Source: a virus
Strand: one strand, 5' to 3'
DNA: 41,543 bases
Virus record (IMG/VR): IMGVR_UViG_3300042430_000129
Coordinates: 1-41,543 of that record
Shown: piece after piece, positions 1-6,959 of the stretch
How the letters are laid out: every line of letters starts with the position of its first letter
Numbering within the stretch: the stretch's first letter is position 1
Made by a program: the position numbers and the translations under genes
The notes under the pieces: generated by a model
Told to the model about the DNA's origin: nothing
The model's database searches: none
Seen by the model: only the letters and a program-made list of their open reading frames with translations

Positions 1-645
1 GACCACAAGTATCGTGAGGGCAACCGCACTAGTGTTATCGCAGTCAGTAACAAGCGCATACGTGATTCTATGCAGCGATCAAACTACATAACTACTACGG
101 ATGATAAGAAAGCCCTAGCCCTAGTGAAGAAATGGTTTTACCCTGAGTCAACGGTAGAGAGAATATCACAGGCTAAAGAGGCAGCACAGCAAGTTGTGTA
201 TGACGTGGTGCGTGAGAAGAAGCGAGAGCAGAGCCAACACGACATACATATACGAGAAGCGGTGAAGGAGTTTATCAATACACCCGAGGGTTCCGCTGCG
301 TTTACAGAATATGTAATTCGAGTCAATGACCCTGATGTGGTATTGGCTATGCAAGAGAACGGAAGGCTGATGGAGGAGAGTGCCACTATCGAAGACATCC
401 GAAGTCGTCTAATGGACGGGAATGGAGAGACAGCGTTGATTATTGTAGATCAGGGTAAGTACTTAGTAAAAATTCTTGAAGATGTACAACTTTACGACGA
501 TACTACGCTCCCTTTCGACATGCGTGGAAAGCTAGGTATGTTGAAGTTAGTGCAGCCACGACAGTTTGTATCTAGCGTAGGTTGCCGAGTGAACAACGAA
601 GTGTTTGTTATTGTTATAAATAAAGAAGGAGAAACAAATGAGTGA
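1..645 (+). CDS. Hypothetical phage protein, 5' end cut by window edge
   Basis: The reading frame is open from the first base with no stop until 643-645, so the gene begins outside the window. An internal ATG at 70 exists, but the 23 codons before it read as ordinary coding sequence and no clear ribosome site precedes it. At least 214 residues are visible. The middle (residues about 60-100 of the visible part) is charged and helical; the C-terminal third is richer in beta-type residues (VGCRVNNEVFVIVI). No family was recognised. It is the first visible member of the + strand early block and overlaps the next gene by 8 bases. Confidence 0.75.
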   Translation, partial: DHKYREGNRTSVIAVSNKRIRDSMQRSNYITTTDDKKALALVKKWFYPESTVERISQAKEAAQQVVYDVVREKKREQSQHDIHIREAVKEFINTPEGSAAFTEYVIRVNDPDVVLAMQENGRLMEESATIEDIRSRLMDGNGETALIIVDQGKYLVKILEDVQLYDDTTLPFDMRGKLGMLKLVQPRQFVSSVGCRVNNEVFVIVINKEGETNE

Positions 646-877
646 AGCTAATGGGATTGAATTTCCCGGTATGGACACCAAGGAAGAAGCTAAAGCTGTA
701 CAGGCTAAGGTAGAGTTAGTGATGAGCATGTGTGGTAGAGACCCCGGCATGAAGCTGGCGGTGCTTAGCTATGCGTTAGTGTTCACCTCGCTTGAGGCCG
801 AAGTTACATTCGCTAGCTTGATAAAGAACCTTGCAGACATATATGACGTGCAGTACCAACAAGGAGAAGAGGAATGA
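638..877 (+). CDS. Small hypothetical phage protein (79 aa)
   Basis: The ATG at 638 follows a good ribosome site (AAGGAGA about 6 bases upstream), and the gene overlaps both neighbours, as expected in this operon. The product is acidic and mostly helical, with no cysteine cluster, membrane segment or recognised motif. A core around residues 38-68 (AVLSYALVFTSLEAEVTF) looks like an amphipathic helical bundle. Function is unknown. Position among the first transcribed genes fits a host-takeover or regulatory role, but that is only inference. Confidence 0.75.
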   Translation: MSEANGIEFPGMDTKEEAKAVQAKVELVMSMCGRDPGMKLAVLSYALVFTSLEAEVTFASLIKNLADIYDVQYQQGEEE

Positions 878-1107
878 ACAACGAACAGATTGAAAAAAGA
901 GTCCAAGAAAAAATTGACGACATGATTGAATACGAAACGCCAAGCGTGTTCGACAGACTGTGGGACGGCTTCATAGAGATTATGACGATGCTGGGCATGG
1001 TAGCTACCGTTGCTTTCATTGCAGGGTATGTCATCTACAAGCAGCCATCGAGCGTAGTGCAGTGCCAGCCTACCAAGGTAGTACTAGCGAAAGGAATTTT
1101 CAAATGA
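874..1107 (+). CDS. Small single-pass membrane protein (77 aa)
   Basis: It starts at an ATG inside an ATGA overlap with the preceding stop, with an AAGGAGAAGAGG ribosome site. The N-terminal half is charged and helical (residues 1-32). A hydrophobic stretch at about residues 34-54 (IMTMLGMVATVAFIAGYVIY) is long enough for one membrane-spanning helix, followed by a short tail with one cysteine. No family was recognised. A small inner-membrane protein in an early phage operon could affect superinfection or host membrane functions; the sequence alone does not show which. Confidence 0.75.
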   Translation: MNNEQIEKRVQEKIDDMIEYETPSVFDRLWDGFIEIMTMLGMVATVAFIAGYVIYKQPSSVVQCQPTKVVLAKGIFK

Positions 1108-1310
1108 ACGATATACCAGCATTCCCACATACATGGCTTGACCCGCAACTAAGATCAAGCGTTGTTGCAAAAGGCATGACCCTGCGTGATTACTTTGCAG
1201 CCAAGGCTATGCAGGGATTTTTAACTGGAGACTACGACTTGTACGCACATGAAGTGGTACAAAGAGCTTACGAAATGGCAGACGCAATGATGAAAGCGAG
1301 GGAGACATGA
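1104..1310 (+). CDS. Conserved small phage protein (68 aa)
   Basis: The ATG at 1104 is chosen over an upstream in-frame ATG at 960, because it makes an ATGA overlap with the previous gene and has AAGGAA 7 bases before it. The product carries the phrase GMTLRDYFAAKAMQG at about residues 24-38, which I recognise as frequent in small hypothetical proteins of phages and prophages of proteobacteria; its function is not known. The rest is helical and ends in a charged tail. It overlaps the next gene by 4 bases. Confidence 0.8.
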   Translation: MNDIPAFPHTWLDPQLRSSVVAKGMTLRDYFAAKAMQGFLTGDYDLYAHEVVQRAYEMADAMMKARET

Positions 1311-1519
1311 ACCACTTAAAGAACACATGGGAATGGTTGAAAGACCACTACACGATGCCGACACCTGCGGAACTCGTGGCAGAAGAATTGGTGAATGCAC
1401 AGCGTAGCAAGTTGCGCCATCAAACGGCACAGGAGTACCACGCAGCCATCGTTGCCTACAACGTGGCACGGATTAAACGCCTTGAGGGGTTAACCGCAAA
1501 GCAGGAGGTGGTGGAATGA
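1307..1519 (+). CDS. Small hypothetical phage protein (70 aa)
   Basis: The ATG lies in an ATGA overlap after a GGGAG site. The protein is helical and charged, beginning with a Trp-rich segment (NTWEWLKDHY) followed by TPAELVAEELVNAQR. The pattern of alternating Ala, Glu and Arg suggests a short coiled coil. No catalytic or metal-binding motif is visible and no function is assigned. It is translationally coupled to genes on both sides. Confidence 0.75.
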   Translation: MNHLKNTWEWLKDHYTMPTPAELVAEELVNAQRSKLRHQTAQEYHAAIVAYNVARIKRLEGLTAKQEVVE

Positions 1520-1893
1520 AAGAAGCATTGAAACTTGCGCTTGAGGCGTTGCATGGATTTATTCCATATCTTCCGTTGGCAGACGACGACCAATGCGAAA
1601 AGTATGACAAAGCCATCACCGCCATTGAAGCAGCCTTGACACAGCCAGCACAAGAGCCTGTGGGTGTCTTTTGCGAGGATGATGATATTGGTTATGTTCG
1701 CCTAATTCCTCACCAGCAAATGAAGTTGAAGGCATGGGACAAGCTCTACACCACCCCGCAACAACGCCTTTGGGTGGGGCTGACGCATCAGGAGATATCT
1801 AATGAGGTAATTTCTGACGAGCCAGATTTTGTACAGGGATTCGTTCAAGGCGCACGGTGGGCAGACGCCCTACTCGAGGACAAAAACACATGA
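1516..1893 (+). CDS. Hypothetical phage protein with WVGLT segment (125 aa)
   Basis: It begins at an ATGA overlap with an AGGAGGTGG ribosome site. Residues 1-40 form an amphipathic helical region (ALKLALEALHGF; AITAIEAALTQ). The middle contains EPVGVF and KLYTTPQQR, phrases I recognise from modular hypothetical proteins in phages of beta- and gammaproteobacteria. After this comes WVGLT followed by HQEI, and a C-terminal GFVQGARWADALL. The WVGLT segment is repeated in the next gene, almost identically at the DNA level, suggesting module duplication. Function is unknown. Confidence 0.75.
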   Translation: MKEALKLALEALHGFIPYLPLADDDQCEKYDKAITAIEAALTQPAQEPVGVFCEDDDIGYVRLIPHQQMKLKAWDKLYTTPQQRLWVGLTHQEISNEVISDEPDFVQGFVQGARWADALLEDKNT

Positions 1894-1997
1894 AAGACGA
1901 TAAATTAAAACCGCGCACTGTTCTCACAAGTGCGGGATACATTGCAGACGAAGACGATGACATCCAAGTCTACCAACGCCCTTGGGTGGGGCTGACG
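1762..1997 (+). repeat. 24-bp direct repeat pair encoding RxWVGLT
   Basis: Positions 1762-1785 and 1974-1997 differ at a single base (CAACGCCYTTGGGTGGGGCTG followed by ACG). The copies lie in adjacent genes and encode the same peptide, RLWVGLT in the first and RPWVGLT in the second, in the same frame. The spacing of 212 bases and the shared frame point to duplication or recombination of a protein module between neighbouring small genes. Confidence 0.8.
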
Positions 1998-2096
1998 GAG
2001 GCGCAATTCTTGGAGGCTGTACGGCTTGCCGAGAATGGTAATTATTTAGTTGCATTTGTTCGCATTCAAGAATGGCTAAAGGAGGGAAACGCATGA
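1890..2096 (+). CDS. Small hypothetical phage protein with WVGLT segment (68 aa)
   Basis: The ATG at 1890 gives the usual ATGA overlap; an in-frame ATG at 1857 would intrude 36 bases into the previous gene and is less likely. The N-terminal half is acidic (ADEDDDI). The second half begins with QRPWVGLTEAQF and continues as one amphipathic helix. The WVGLT part is shared with the C-terminal half of the preceding protein. No enzyme motif is present and function is unknown. The AAGGAGGG just before its stop serves as ribosome site for the next gene. Confidence 0.7.
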   Translation: MKDDKLKPRTVLTSAGYIADEDDDIQVYQRPWVGLTEAQFLEAVRLAENGNYLVAFVRIQEWLKEGNA

Positions 2097-2245
2097 ACTG
2101 GGAACTTGAAAAAAAAGAACGTGCGCTGTTTGAAGCCGCCCTTAAAAATGCAATTGCGTGGCAAAACAGGTGCGTTGAATTGTATGAAATTATTGAAATG
2201 CTTTGCTTAGATGCAGAAACCAGACTCAAGGAGAAAAACACATGA
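2093..2245 (+). CDS. Very small hypothetical protein (50 aa)
   Basis: An ATG at 2093 overlaps the previous stop (ATGA) and is preceded by AAAGGAGGG, one of the strongest ribosome sites in this block. The 50-residue product is almost entirely helical and charged (MNWELEKKERALFEAALK at its start), suggesting a short coiled coil. It ends at TGA 2243-2245, which overlaps the next ATG. Gene status rests on the ribosome site, the coupling on both sides and plausible composition. No family was recognised. Confidence 0.65.
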   Translation: MNWELEKKERALFEAALKNAIAWQNRCVELYEIIEMLCLDAETRLKEKNT

Positions 2246-2349
2246 CATGGCCTTTCCCACCAGCCACCGGAGCCGTTCCTTGGACTAAGCAACAAGAGAA
2301 GGCATACCAACAACAGAAGCAAGAACAACGGCCTAGTGCGCCGTTTTGA
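2242..2349 (+). CDS. Very small Pro/Gln-rich hypothetical protein (35 aa)
   Basis: This short frame runs from an ATG at 2242, coupled by ATGA overlap to the preceding gene, to TGA at 2347-2349. An AAGGAG sits 9 bases upstream. The peptide begins MTWPFPPATGAVPW and continues with a Gln/Lys-rich tail. Short proteins with a similar WPFPP opening occur in other phages as far as I can recall, but no role is known. It fills what would otherwise be a gap in a gap-free operon, which supports it being real. Confidence 0.55.
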   Translation: MTWPFPPATGAVPWTKQQEKAYQQQKQEQRPSAPF

Positions 2350-2358
2350 GGAGAACAC

Positions 2359-2571
2359 ATGAAACTAGCAGCAGGAAACCCGAACCTAAAGAATAGGTAC
2401 AAGCATTTTGGTAATGGCCCACTTCTTATTGAGCGTACTGAAGATATGGCAAAGCCGAGAACTTTTAATCACATGAAGGATGGGCAGGTGTATGTGCCTG
2501 AGAATAGCGAACCAGTACGACCCGGTGCTATGGATGCGTTGAAGATTAAAAGCTACGGATACAGCACATAG
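2359..2571 (+). CDS. Small hypothetical phage protein (70 aa)
   Basis: The ATG at 2359 follows GAGGAGAACAC, an optimal ribosome site. The protein is basic at its N-terminus (MKLAAGNPNLKNRYKHFGNG) and ends with KIKSYGYST. No metal-binding, catalytic or membrane feature is visible. It is separated from its neighbours by only 8-9 bases on each side, so it is probably co-transcribed with them. Function is unknown. Confidence 0.7.
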   Translation: MKLAAGNPNLKNRYKHFGNGPLLIERTEDMAKPRTFNHMKDGQVYVPENSEPVRPGAMDALKIKSYGYST

Positions 2572-2579
2572 GAGATAGT

Positions 2580-2831
2580 ATGTTTACACAGCACCATAAG
2601 ACTCAGTTAAAAGATTTAGTTAGACCAAAGATTGGTGACTTCTACCAAGGAACGGTCAACATCCGACTTAATGATTTTATTTCAAGGCTGCAGGAGCAGT
2701 GCCCTGAAAACTTCCATCAAGACACAAACTCCCTGCGGACTCGTGTTTTCTTTGATGAGCCAACCTACACTCATACTCCTATACCTATGGCAGCATTCAT
2801 TAAACCAAGGAAGGGCTGGCGCAGTGAGTAA
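2580..2831 (+). CDS. Small hypothetical phage protein (83 aa)
   Basis: It starts at ATG 2580 after an AGGAGATAGT ribosome site. The sequence has mixed helix and strand character (DFYQGTVNIRLNDFISRLQE; TRVFFDEPTYTHTPIPMAAF), suggesting a small folded domain. No recognised family. It overlaps the following HTH gene by 8 bases, so the two are likely translated together. Confidence 0.7.
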   Translation: MFTQHHKTQLKDLVRPKIGDFYQGTVNIRLNDFISRLQEQCPENFHQDTNSLRTRVFFDEPTYTHTPIPMAAFIKPRKGWRSE

Positions 2832-3069
2832 ATCAAGGCATCCCGATATTCGCAGACTACTGCACCAATACCACGATGGGCTTACCCCTATTGAGATAGC
2901 CGAAAGGCTTGAGCTGAAGCCGGACTCCGTAAGAAATGCGTTGAGAGATATGCCCGACACATACATTGATAGGTGGAAGCCTATCGCCCACGAACCACCG
3001 CATGCCGTATGGTGTGCAGTAGTACCACCCGAAGATTGTCCTAGACCTACCACGAAAGGAAATATATGA
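2824..3069 (+). CDS. HTH DNA-binding protein, GTG start (81 aa)
   Basis: The start is taken as GTG 2824, because AAGGAAGG lies about 10 bases upstream and this gives an 8-base overlap with the previous gene; in-frame ATG codons further upstream lie deep inside that gene. Residues about 9-50 form a helix-turn-helix of the sigma-region-4 or resolvase type, with GLTPIEIAERLELKPDSVRN as the turn and recognition helix. The C-terminal 30 residues are Pro-rich with two cysteines and are not recognised. It may regulate the phage early block or assist DNA transactions. The HTH call is from pattern alone. Confidence 0.7.
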   Translation: MSKSRHPDIRRLLHQYHDGLTPIEIAERLELKPDSVRNALRDMPDTYIDRWKPIAHEPPHAVWCAVVPPEDCPRPTTKGNI

Positions 3070-3236
3070 ACGATGTACCAAACTTTGCCGTATGGGATGC
3101 GGAAGCCTTGATTAAGTTTTCCACAGACGCATATAGGAAGATGCAAGAGCAGCAAGACATACTGATGCAGCTACAAGGCGACTTGAAAACTGCGATGGAG
3201 AACTATCGAAAACTAATGATGGAGGCCAACAAATGA
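3066..3236 (+). CDS. Very small coiled-coil protein (56 aa)
   Basis: An ATG at 3066 overlaps the previous stop by ATGA, with AAAGGAAAT as ribosome site. The peptide begins MNDVPNFAVWDAEAL, then continues as one long helix rich in Met, Gln, Lys and Leu (residues 18-54), typical of a short coiled coil. It ends at TGA 3234-3236, which overlaps the next gene. No family was recognised. Confidence 0.6.
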   Translation: MNDVPNFAVWDAEALIKFSTDAYRKMQEQQDILMQLQGDLKTAMENYRKLMMEANK

Positions 3237-3436
3237 CCACAGGCATAGAGATGCTAAAGGAACCAAAGAAACGTAAAGCACGGGGGCTTGGTAAGAACCC
3301 TGCGTTGTTTTGCACGAGCTTGCGTTTACCGAAGGATGTAATGGAGTACTTCAATACACACTTTGCGTACACAAAGCAAGCCAAGATCAGAGAAATTCTT
3401 ACCGACTACGTTAACACACACAAACTGGAGAAATGA
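3233..3436 (+). CDS. Putative ribbon-helix-helix DNA-binding protein (67 aa)
   Basis: Starts in an ATGA overlap with a GGAGG upstream. After a basic N-terminal arm (residues 9-22, KEPKKRKARGLGKN), the segment FCTSLRLPKDVMEYFN at residues 26-41 has the strand-then-helix pattern of ribbon-helix-helix repressors. A second helix follows (QAKIREILTDYV). BrnA-type antitoxins and phage Arc-like regulators share this layout. No toxin partner is adjacent, so a phage transcriptional regulator is the more likely role. The fold assignment is by pattern only. Confidence 0.6.
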   Translation: MTTGIEMLKEPKKRKARGLGKNPALFCTSLRLPKDVMEYFNTHFAYTKQAKIREILTDYVNTHKLEK

Positions 3437-3978
3437 AGATGAAAGTTAAAGTTAATAAAGTGGCAGCGGTAGCCAACATGATGGTAGCCAATCCCGAGGC
3501 TACAGTCACAGACGTGATGAAGAAGTTTAAGGTAAGCAAGGTGTACGGGTACAACCTTATGTCACAAGCACGGGCAAAGTATCTTAACCGCCGTGAGGAG
3601 GCATTGGCAAAACCCAAACACCGGATGATGGCATCGCAAGATACAGTGACAGGCACGACACCTAAAGCAATGGCAGAACTTGCATACAGCCTAAGCAAAG
3701 GCCGTGACAGAGAGGAAGAGCCGCTGTTTGGTCGTAGAGGTGAGCATCTTGAAACAACCGAACCGCCAGCCGACAACGTGAACCACCCTGCCCATTACAA
3801 GGTAGGCGGTATCGAGACCATTGACTTCATTGAAGCCAAGCTGACAGCGGAAGAGTACCGTGGCTACCTACGGGGGAACGTGCTCAAATATATGTCCCGT
3901 GCCGACCACAAAGGCGACCGCTTGGAGAACCTCAAGAAGGCGCAGTGGTACTTGAACCGAGAGATTGGCAAGGCGTAA
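3433..3978 (+). CDS. HTH-like domain fused to DUF3310 (181 aa)
   Basis: The C-terminal 65 residues (about 116-180) match the DUF3310 family: NHPAHYKVGGIETIDFIEA, then YLRGNVLKYMSRADHKG and LKKAQWYLNREI. This family includes phage T7 gp1.7, a nucleotide kinase, but is often annotated only as a DUF. Residues 8-51 look like a helix-turn-helix (ATVTDVMKKFKVSKVYGYNL), and a polar linker joins the two. The ATG at 3433 makes an ATGA overlap; ATG 3439 is an alternative with better spacing from GGAG. This is the last gene before the promoter at 4008. A role in nucleotide metabolism is plausible but unproven. Confidence 0.8.
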   Translation: MKMKVKVNKVAAVANMMVANPEATVTDVMKKFKVSKVYGYNLMSQARAKYLNRREEALAKPKHRMMASQDTVTGTTPKAMAELAYSLSKGRDREEEPLFGRRGEHLETTEPPADNVNHPAHYKVGGIETIDFIEAKLTAEEYRGYLRGNVLKYMSRADHKGDRLENLKKAQWYLNREIGKA

Positions 3979-3984
3979 TTTTAG

Positions 3985-4007
3985 GGGGGCTAACATTGTT
4001 AGCCCTC
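3985..4007. promoter_or_regulatory. Palindrome upstream of promoter (operator or weak terminator)
   Basis: GGGCTAAC (3987-3994) and GTTAGCCC (3998-4005) are perfect inverted repeats separated by ATT; two more pairs, one a G-T, extend the stem. It sits between the stop of the DUF3310 gene and the -35 box at 4008. No U-run follows it on the + strand, so it is a poor rho-independent terminator. Its position abutting the -35 box suits an operator. The core CTAACATTGTTAG recurs exactly at 8228-8240, inside a gene. Confidence 0.55.
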
Positions 4008-4035
4008 TTGACAAAGTCTAATGGTGTGGTATAGT
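4008..4035 (+). promoter_or_regulatory. Sigma70-like promoter P1
   Basis: A consensus -35 box TTGACA (4008-4013) and -10 box TATAGT (4030-4035) are separated by 16 bases. Transcription should start near 4042, giving a short leader with GGAGG at 4053-4057 before the ATG at 4066. This is the widest non-coding gap on the left side, and a second promoter of nearly the same sequence occurs at 10272. The boxes match the host housekeeping polymerase, fitting the absence of a phage RNA polymerase gene in the window. Confidence 0.8.
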
Positions 4036-4065
4036 GTAAACATAAATAGTTTGGAGGGTTAGAAA

Positions 4066-4413
4066 ATGTCAGTGTTTGGTAAAACATCCGTAAATATATT
4101 AGGTGACGCTTTGCTGTGTCCCAAGTGTGGTGAGAACTATTTACACCATCGCAATACAACAATCTTTCAGCGTTCCGAGGACGACAAGTTAACTACTGTC
4201 ATTGCTCAGTCAGGGCATGAAGTGCAAGCCACGCCATTCCCTTCAGCAGATACATGCAACCCAAGCTCACGTAGAAACGGGATACTCATTGAGTTCTTGT
4301 GCGAGTTCTGCCACTATGACTATGGCGATGATGTTAGCCCTGATGGAGAGATCGATTTGTTTCAGTTAGCCATTATTCAGCACAAGGGCAATACCTTTGT
4401 GGAGTGGTTGTAA
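4066..4413 (+). CDS. Zinc-ribbon phage protein (115 aa)
   Basis: First gene after promoter P1, with GGAGG 8 bases from the ATG. Two CxxC knuckles are visible: CPKCG at residues 18-22 (followed by HH at 27-28) and CEFC at 79-82, which would bind one zinc ion. The region between is variable and polar; the C-terminus (LFQLAIIQHKGNTFVEWL) is well ordered. Phage proteins of this layout are common next to replication genes, but their role is not established. DNA or RNA binding is a reasonable inference. The stop overlaps the nuclease start (TAATG). Confidence 0.75.
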   Translation: MSVFGKTSVNILGDALLCPKCGENYLHHRNTTIFQRSEDDKLTTVIAQSGHEVQATPFPSADTCNPSSRRNGILIEFLCEFCHYDYGDDVSPDGEIDLFQLAIIQHKGNTFVEWL

Positions 4414-4709
4414 TGGCAACGACCCCCGAGTCAAAAGTTAAAGCGAAGATCAAGGCGATCTTCAAAGAACACAACGTGTACTACGCCATGCCCATCGGTA
4501 CAGGGTATGGCAATTCAGGTGTACCGGACTTCCTATGCTGCGTTAACGGACACTTCCTAGCTATCGAAGCTAAGGCTGGCAAAGGCACGACCACTGCGCT
4601 CCAAGAGAAAAACCTACGGGAAATCAAGGAGGCTGGCGGTACGGCAACGGTAATCAACGAGACAACGCTTGACTACCTAGAACAACTAATCAAACTGATG
4701 AGGACATAA
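4413..4709 (+). CDS. VRR-NUC domain endonuclease (98 aa)
   Basis: A stand-alone VRR-NUC domain of the PD-(D/E)XK nuclease superfamily. Visible motifs in order: E6 in the first helix, GVPDF with D39, the IEAK strand with E52 and K54, and the following Q64 and AGG segment. Length is normal for phage single-domain members. These are thought to cleave branched DNA such as Holliday junctions or replication flaps. The ATG at 4413 was preferred to GTG 4404 because GGAG lies 8 bases before it and it overlaps the preceding stop. It lies two genes before DNA polymerase, fitting a replication or recombination role. Confidence 0.85.
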   Translation: MATTPESKVKAKIKAIFKEHNVYYAMPIGTGYGNSGVPDFLCCVNGHFLAIEAKAGKGTTTALQEKNLREIKEAGGTATVINETTLDYLEQLIKLMRT

Positions 4710-4710
4710 C

Positions 4711-5136
4711 ATGGCTGAGTTTTCAACCGGCGTTACTACGCTACTCGCACGTATGGACACAAACCCAAGCGAGTTTTTCGATGGCGCATACAAGTGGTCA
4801 TTCATTAACGCAGAATGGGTTAATAAGGCACTAACAGAAGCCGAGCAGATTGCGATAGACAACAAGCTCACAGAGGTTCGTCGAGTGGCTTTCGACCAAA
4901 TGGTTATGCAAACTTTGTTGGATAGCGAAGCAGAGAGAGAATCAAGGCTAGGGTTAGGGAACAAAGCGAAGATGGCACTACAGGGTAGCTCGTTGGTGAC
5001 TCCCATGACTACATTTGAACAACAACTACAACAACAACAACTACAACAACGAATGCAAAATCAATACGCAAACGCAGCGCAAAGCATGTACCCGAGCGGC
5101 ACCGGCACCGCTACCAGTAGATTCAGCTCTAAATGA
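4711..5136 (+). CDS. Conserved phage protein with Gln-rich tail (141 aa)
   Basis: GAGG precedes the ATG by 7 bases and the stop overlaps the polymerase start (ATGA). Residues 1-75 are helical and probably folded (LLARMDTNPSEFFDGAYKW). Residues about 100-117 are a Gln-rich stretch (QQLQQQQLQQR) encoded by CAA repeats, followed by a Ser/Thr/Gly tail. I recall similar proteins beside PolA genes in other phages, but no function. Translational coupling to the polymerase suggests a replication accessory role; this is inference. Confidence 0.7.
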   Translation: MAEFSTGVTTLLARMDTNPSEFFDGAYKWSFINAEWVNKALTEAEQIAIDNKLTEVRRVAFDQMVMQTLLDSEAERESRLGLGNKAKMALQGSSLVTPMTTFEQQLQQQQLQQRMQNQYANAAQSMYPSGTGTATSRFSSK

Positions 5137-6959
5137 ACATCATTACCCTAGACTTTGAGACCTACTACTCGCAGGAGTTTAGTCTCACCAAGGTTACCAA
5201 CGAGGAGTACGTGCGCTCTGCGGAGTTCGAGGTTATCGGTGTTTCAGTACAGGTAGATAACGGTGAGCCCGAGTGGTTCACTGGGACGATGGAAGACACG
5301 GCTGCGTTCCTAAAGACATACGATTGGGCAAACTCCCTAGCCCTAGCGCACAACGCTGCGTTCGATGCGTCAATCCTGACGTGGGTGTTTGGCATTAAGC
5401 CGAAGGGCTGGCTGGATACTTTGTCGATGGGCAGGGCACTGCACGGTACTGAGGTGGGTGGTAGCTTGGCTGCACTAGCGCAATACTATGGGGTGGGCGT
5501 AAAAGGTACCGAGGTCATCATGGCTAAGGGGCTGCATCGCAAAGACTTCCCCGCCGACCAGCTTGCGAGGTACGGTGAGTACTGCTGTAACGACACGGAA
5601 ATGACGTATGCGATATTCCAAAAGATGAGCGTTGACTTCCCGCCGATTGAGTTGCGCTTGATTGACATAACCATCCGCATGTTCTCCGAGCCGTCACTGT
5701 ACCTAGACACAAGGATACTGAATTCCCACCTACGGGATGTCAAGGAGAAGAAGGCGAACCTGCTTGGCAAGATGATGATCGAGAAAGATCAGTTGATGAG
5801 CAACCCACAGCTAGCCAAGATACTTGAGGACTTGGGCGTTGTTGTGCCTATGAAGGTGAGCCCTGCTAACGGTAAGCAGACGTATGCGTTCTCCAAGACT
5901 GACGAAGGCTTCAAGGCATTGCTTGAGCATGAGAACGTACTTGTACAGGCCATCGTAGCCGCTCGGCTTGGGGTCAAGTCAACCATCGAGGAGACACGGA
6001 CAGAACGCTTTATTGGGATTGCAGCCCGAGGAGCCATGCCAGTTCCCCTCCGTTATTACGCTGCCCACACAGGCCGTTGGGGTGGTGACGACAAACTGAA
6101 CCTACAAAACCTGCCACGCAGTTCACCGCTAAAGTATTCCATCGTTCCCGCCGACGGCTACGTAATCCTAGACTCAGACTCATCGCAGATCGAAGCCCGT
6201 ACTTTGGCGTGGCTAGCGGGGCAAGACGACTTGGTGGATGCGTTTGACCGTGGCGAAGACGTTTACAAAATCATGGCGTCGGCTATCTACGGCAAGGACA
6301 TTGCGGAGATCACCAAGGACGAGCGGTTCGTTGGTAAGACTACCATTCTTGGCGCAGGGTACGGCATGGGCGCAGCAAAGTTTAAGTTGCAGCTAAAGAA
6401 CTTTGGCGTTGAAGTTGAGTTGGACGAGGCCAAGCGAATCATTGATACCTACCGTGCTACATACCCTAAAATTGTTGCGCTATGGGCGGCGGCGAATAAT
6501 GTACTTAAAGCTATGTTGCGTAATGCGCAGACAAGTTTGGGGCGAGACGATCTGCTAAACGTAGACGGGAAAGTTGGAATCCTCTTACCCAATGGCCTAC
6601 GCCTGAAGTATCCAAACCTACGCCTACGTGAGGATGAGGAATCCGGTAAGGTTGAGGTTGTGTACGACACCAAGAAGGGCAGAGCTGTTATCCCCAACCG
6701 TATTTACGGCGGGAAGGTAATCGAGAACGTATGCCAAGCCCTAGCCCGTATCGTAATCGGCGAGCAGATGTTGCAGATTGCCAAGAAGTACAAGGTTGTG
6801 ATGACGGTGCATGATGCTATTGCAGTGGTAGTACCCAAGGCCGAGGCCGACACCGCCAAAGAATTTGTCGAGATGTGCATGCGCATGCGCCCGAAATGGG
6901 CACTCGAGTTACCCCTCAACTGCGAAGCAGGGTATGGAGATAGCTATGGAGCCTGCTAA
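5133..6959 (+). CDS. Family A DNA polymerase (PolA-type)
   Basis: Replicative polymerase with proofreading exonuclease. The 3'-5' exonuclease motifs are DFE at residues 7-9, HNAAFD at 73-78 and YCCND at 150-154. The polymerase part has the TGRW/NLQNLPR segment, motif A DSSQIEAR with catalytic D349, motif B R398-x3-K402-x7-Y410-G411, and motif C VHDA with D561. At 608 residues it lacks the N-terminal 5'-3' exonuclease of bacterial Pol I, like other phage enzymes. The residue aligning with E. coli Phe762 is Leu406, and motif C ends in Ala rather than the usual Glu; both are notable. The start overlaps the previous stop. Confidence 0.96.
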   Translation: MNIITLDFETYYSQEFSLTKVTNEEYVRSAEFEVIGVSVQVDNGEPEWFTGTMEDTAAFLKTYDWANSLALAHNAAFDASILTWVFGIKPKGWLDTLSMGRALHGTEVGGSLAALAQYYGVGVKGTEVIMAKGLHRKDFPADQLARYGEYCCNDTEMTYAIFQKMSVDFPPIELRLIDITIRMFSEPSLYLDTRILNSHLRDVKEKKANLLGKMMIEKDQLMSNPQLAKILEDLGVVVPMKVSPANGKQTYAFSKTDEGFKALLEHENVLVQAIVAARLGVKSTIEETRTERFIGIAARGAMPVPLRYYAAHTGRWGGDDKLNLQNLPRSSPLKYSIVPADGYVILDSDSSQIEARTLAWLAGQDDLVDAFDRGEDVYKIMASAIYGKDIAEITKDERFVGKTTILGAGYGMGAAKFKLQLKNFGVEVELDEAKRIIDTYRATYPKIVALWAAANNVLKAMLRNAQTSLGRDDLLNVDGKVGILLPNGLRLKYPNLRLREDEESGKVEVVYDTKKGRAVIPNRIYGGKVIENVCQALARIVIGEQMLQIAKKYKVVMTVHDAIAVVVPKAEADTAKEFVEMCMRMRPKWALELPLNCEAGYGDSYGAC

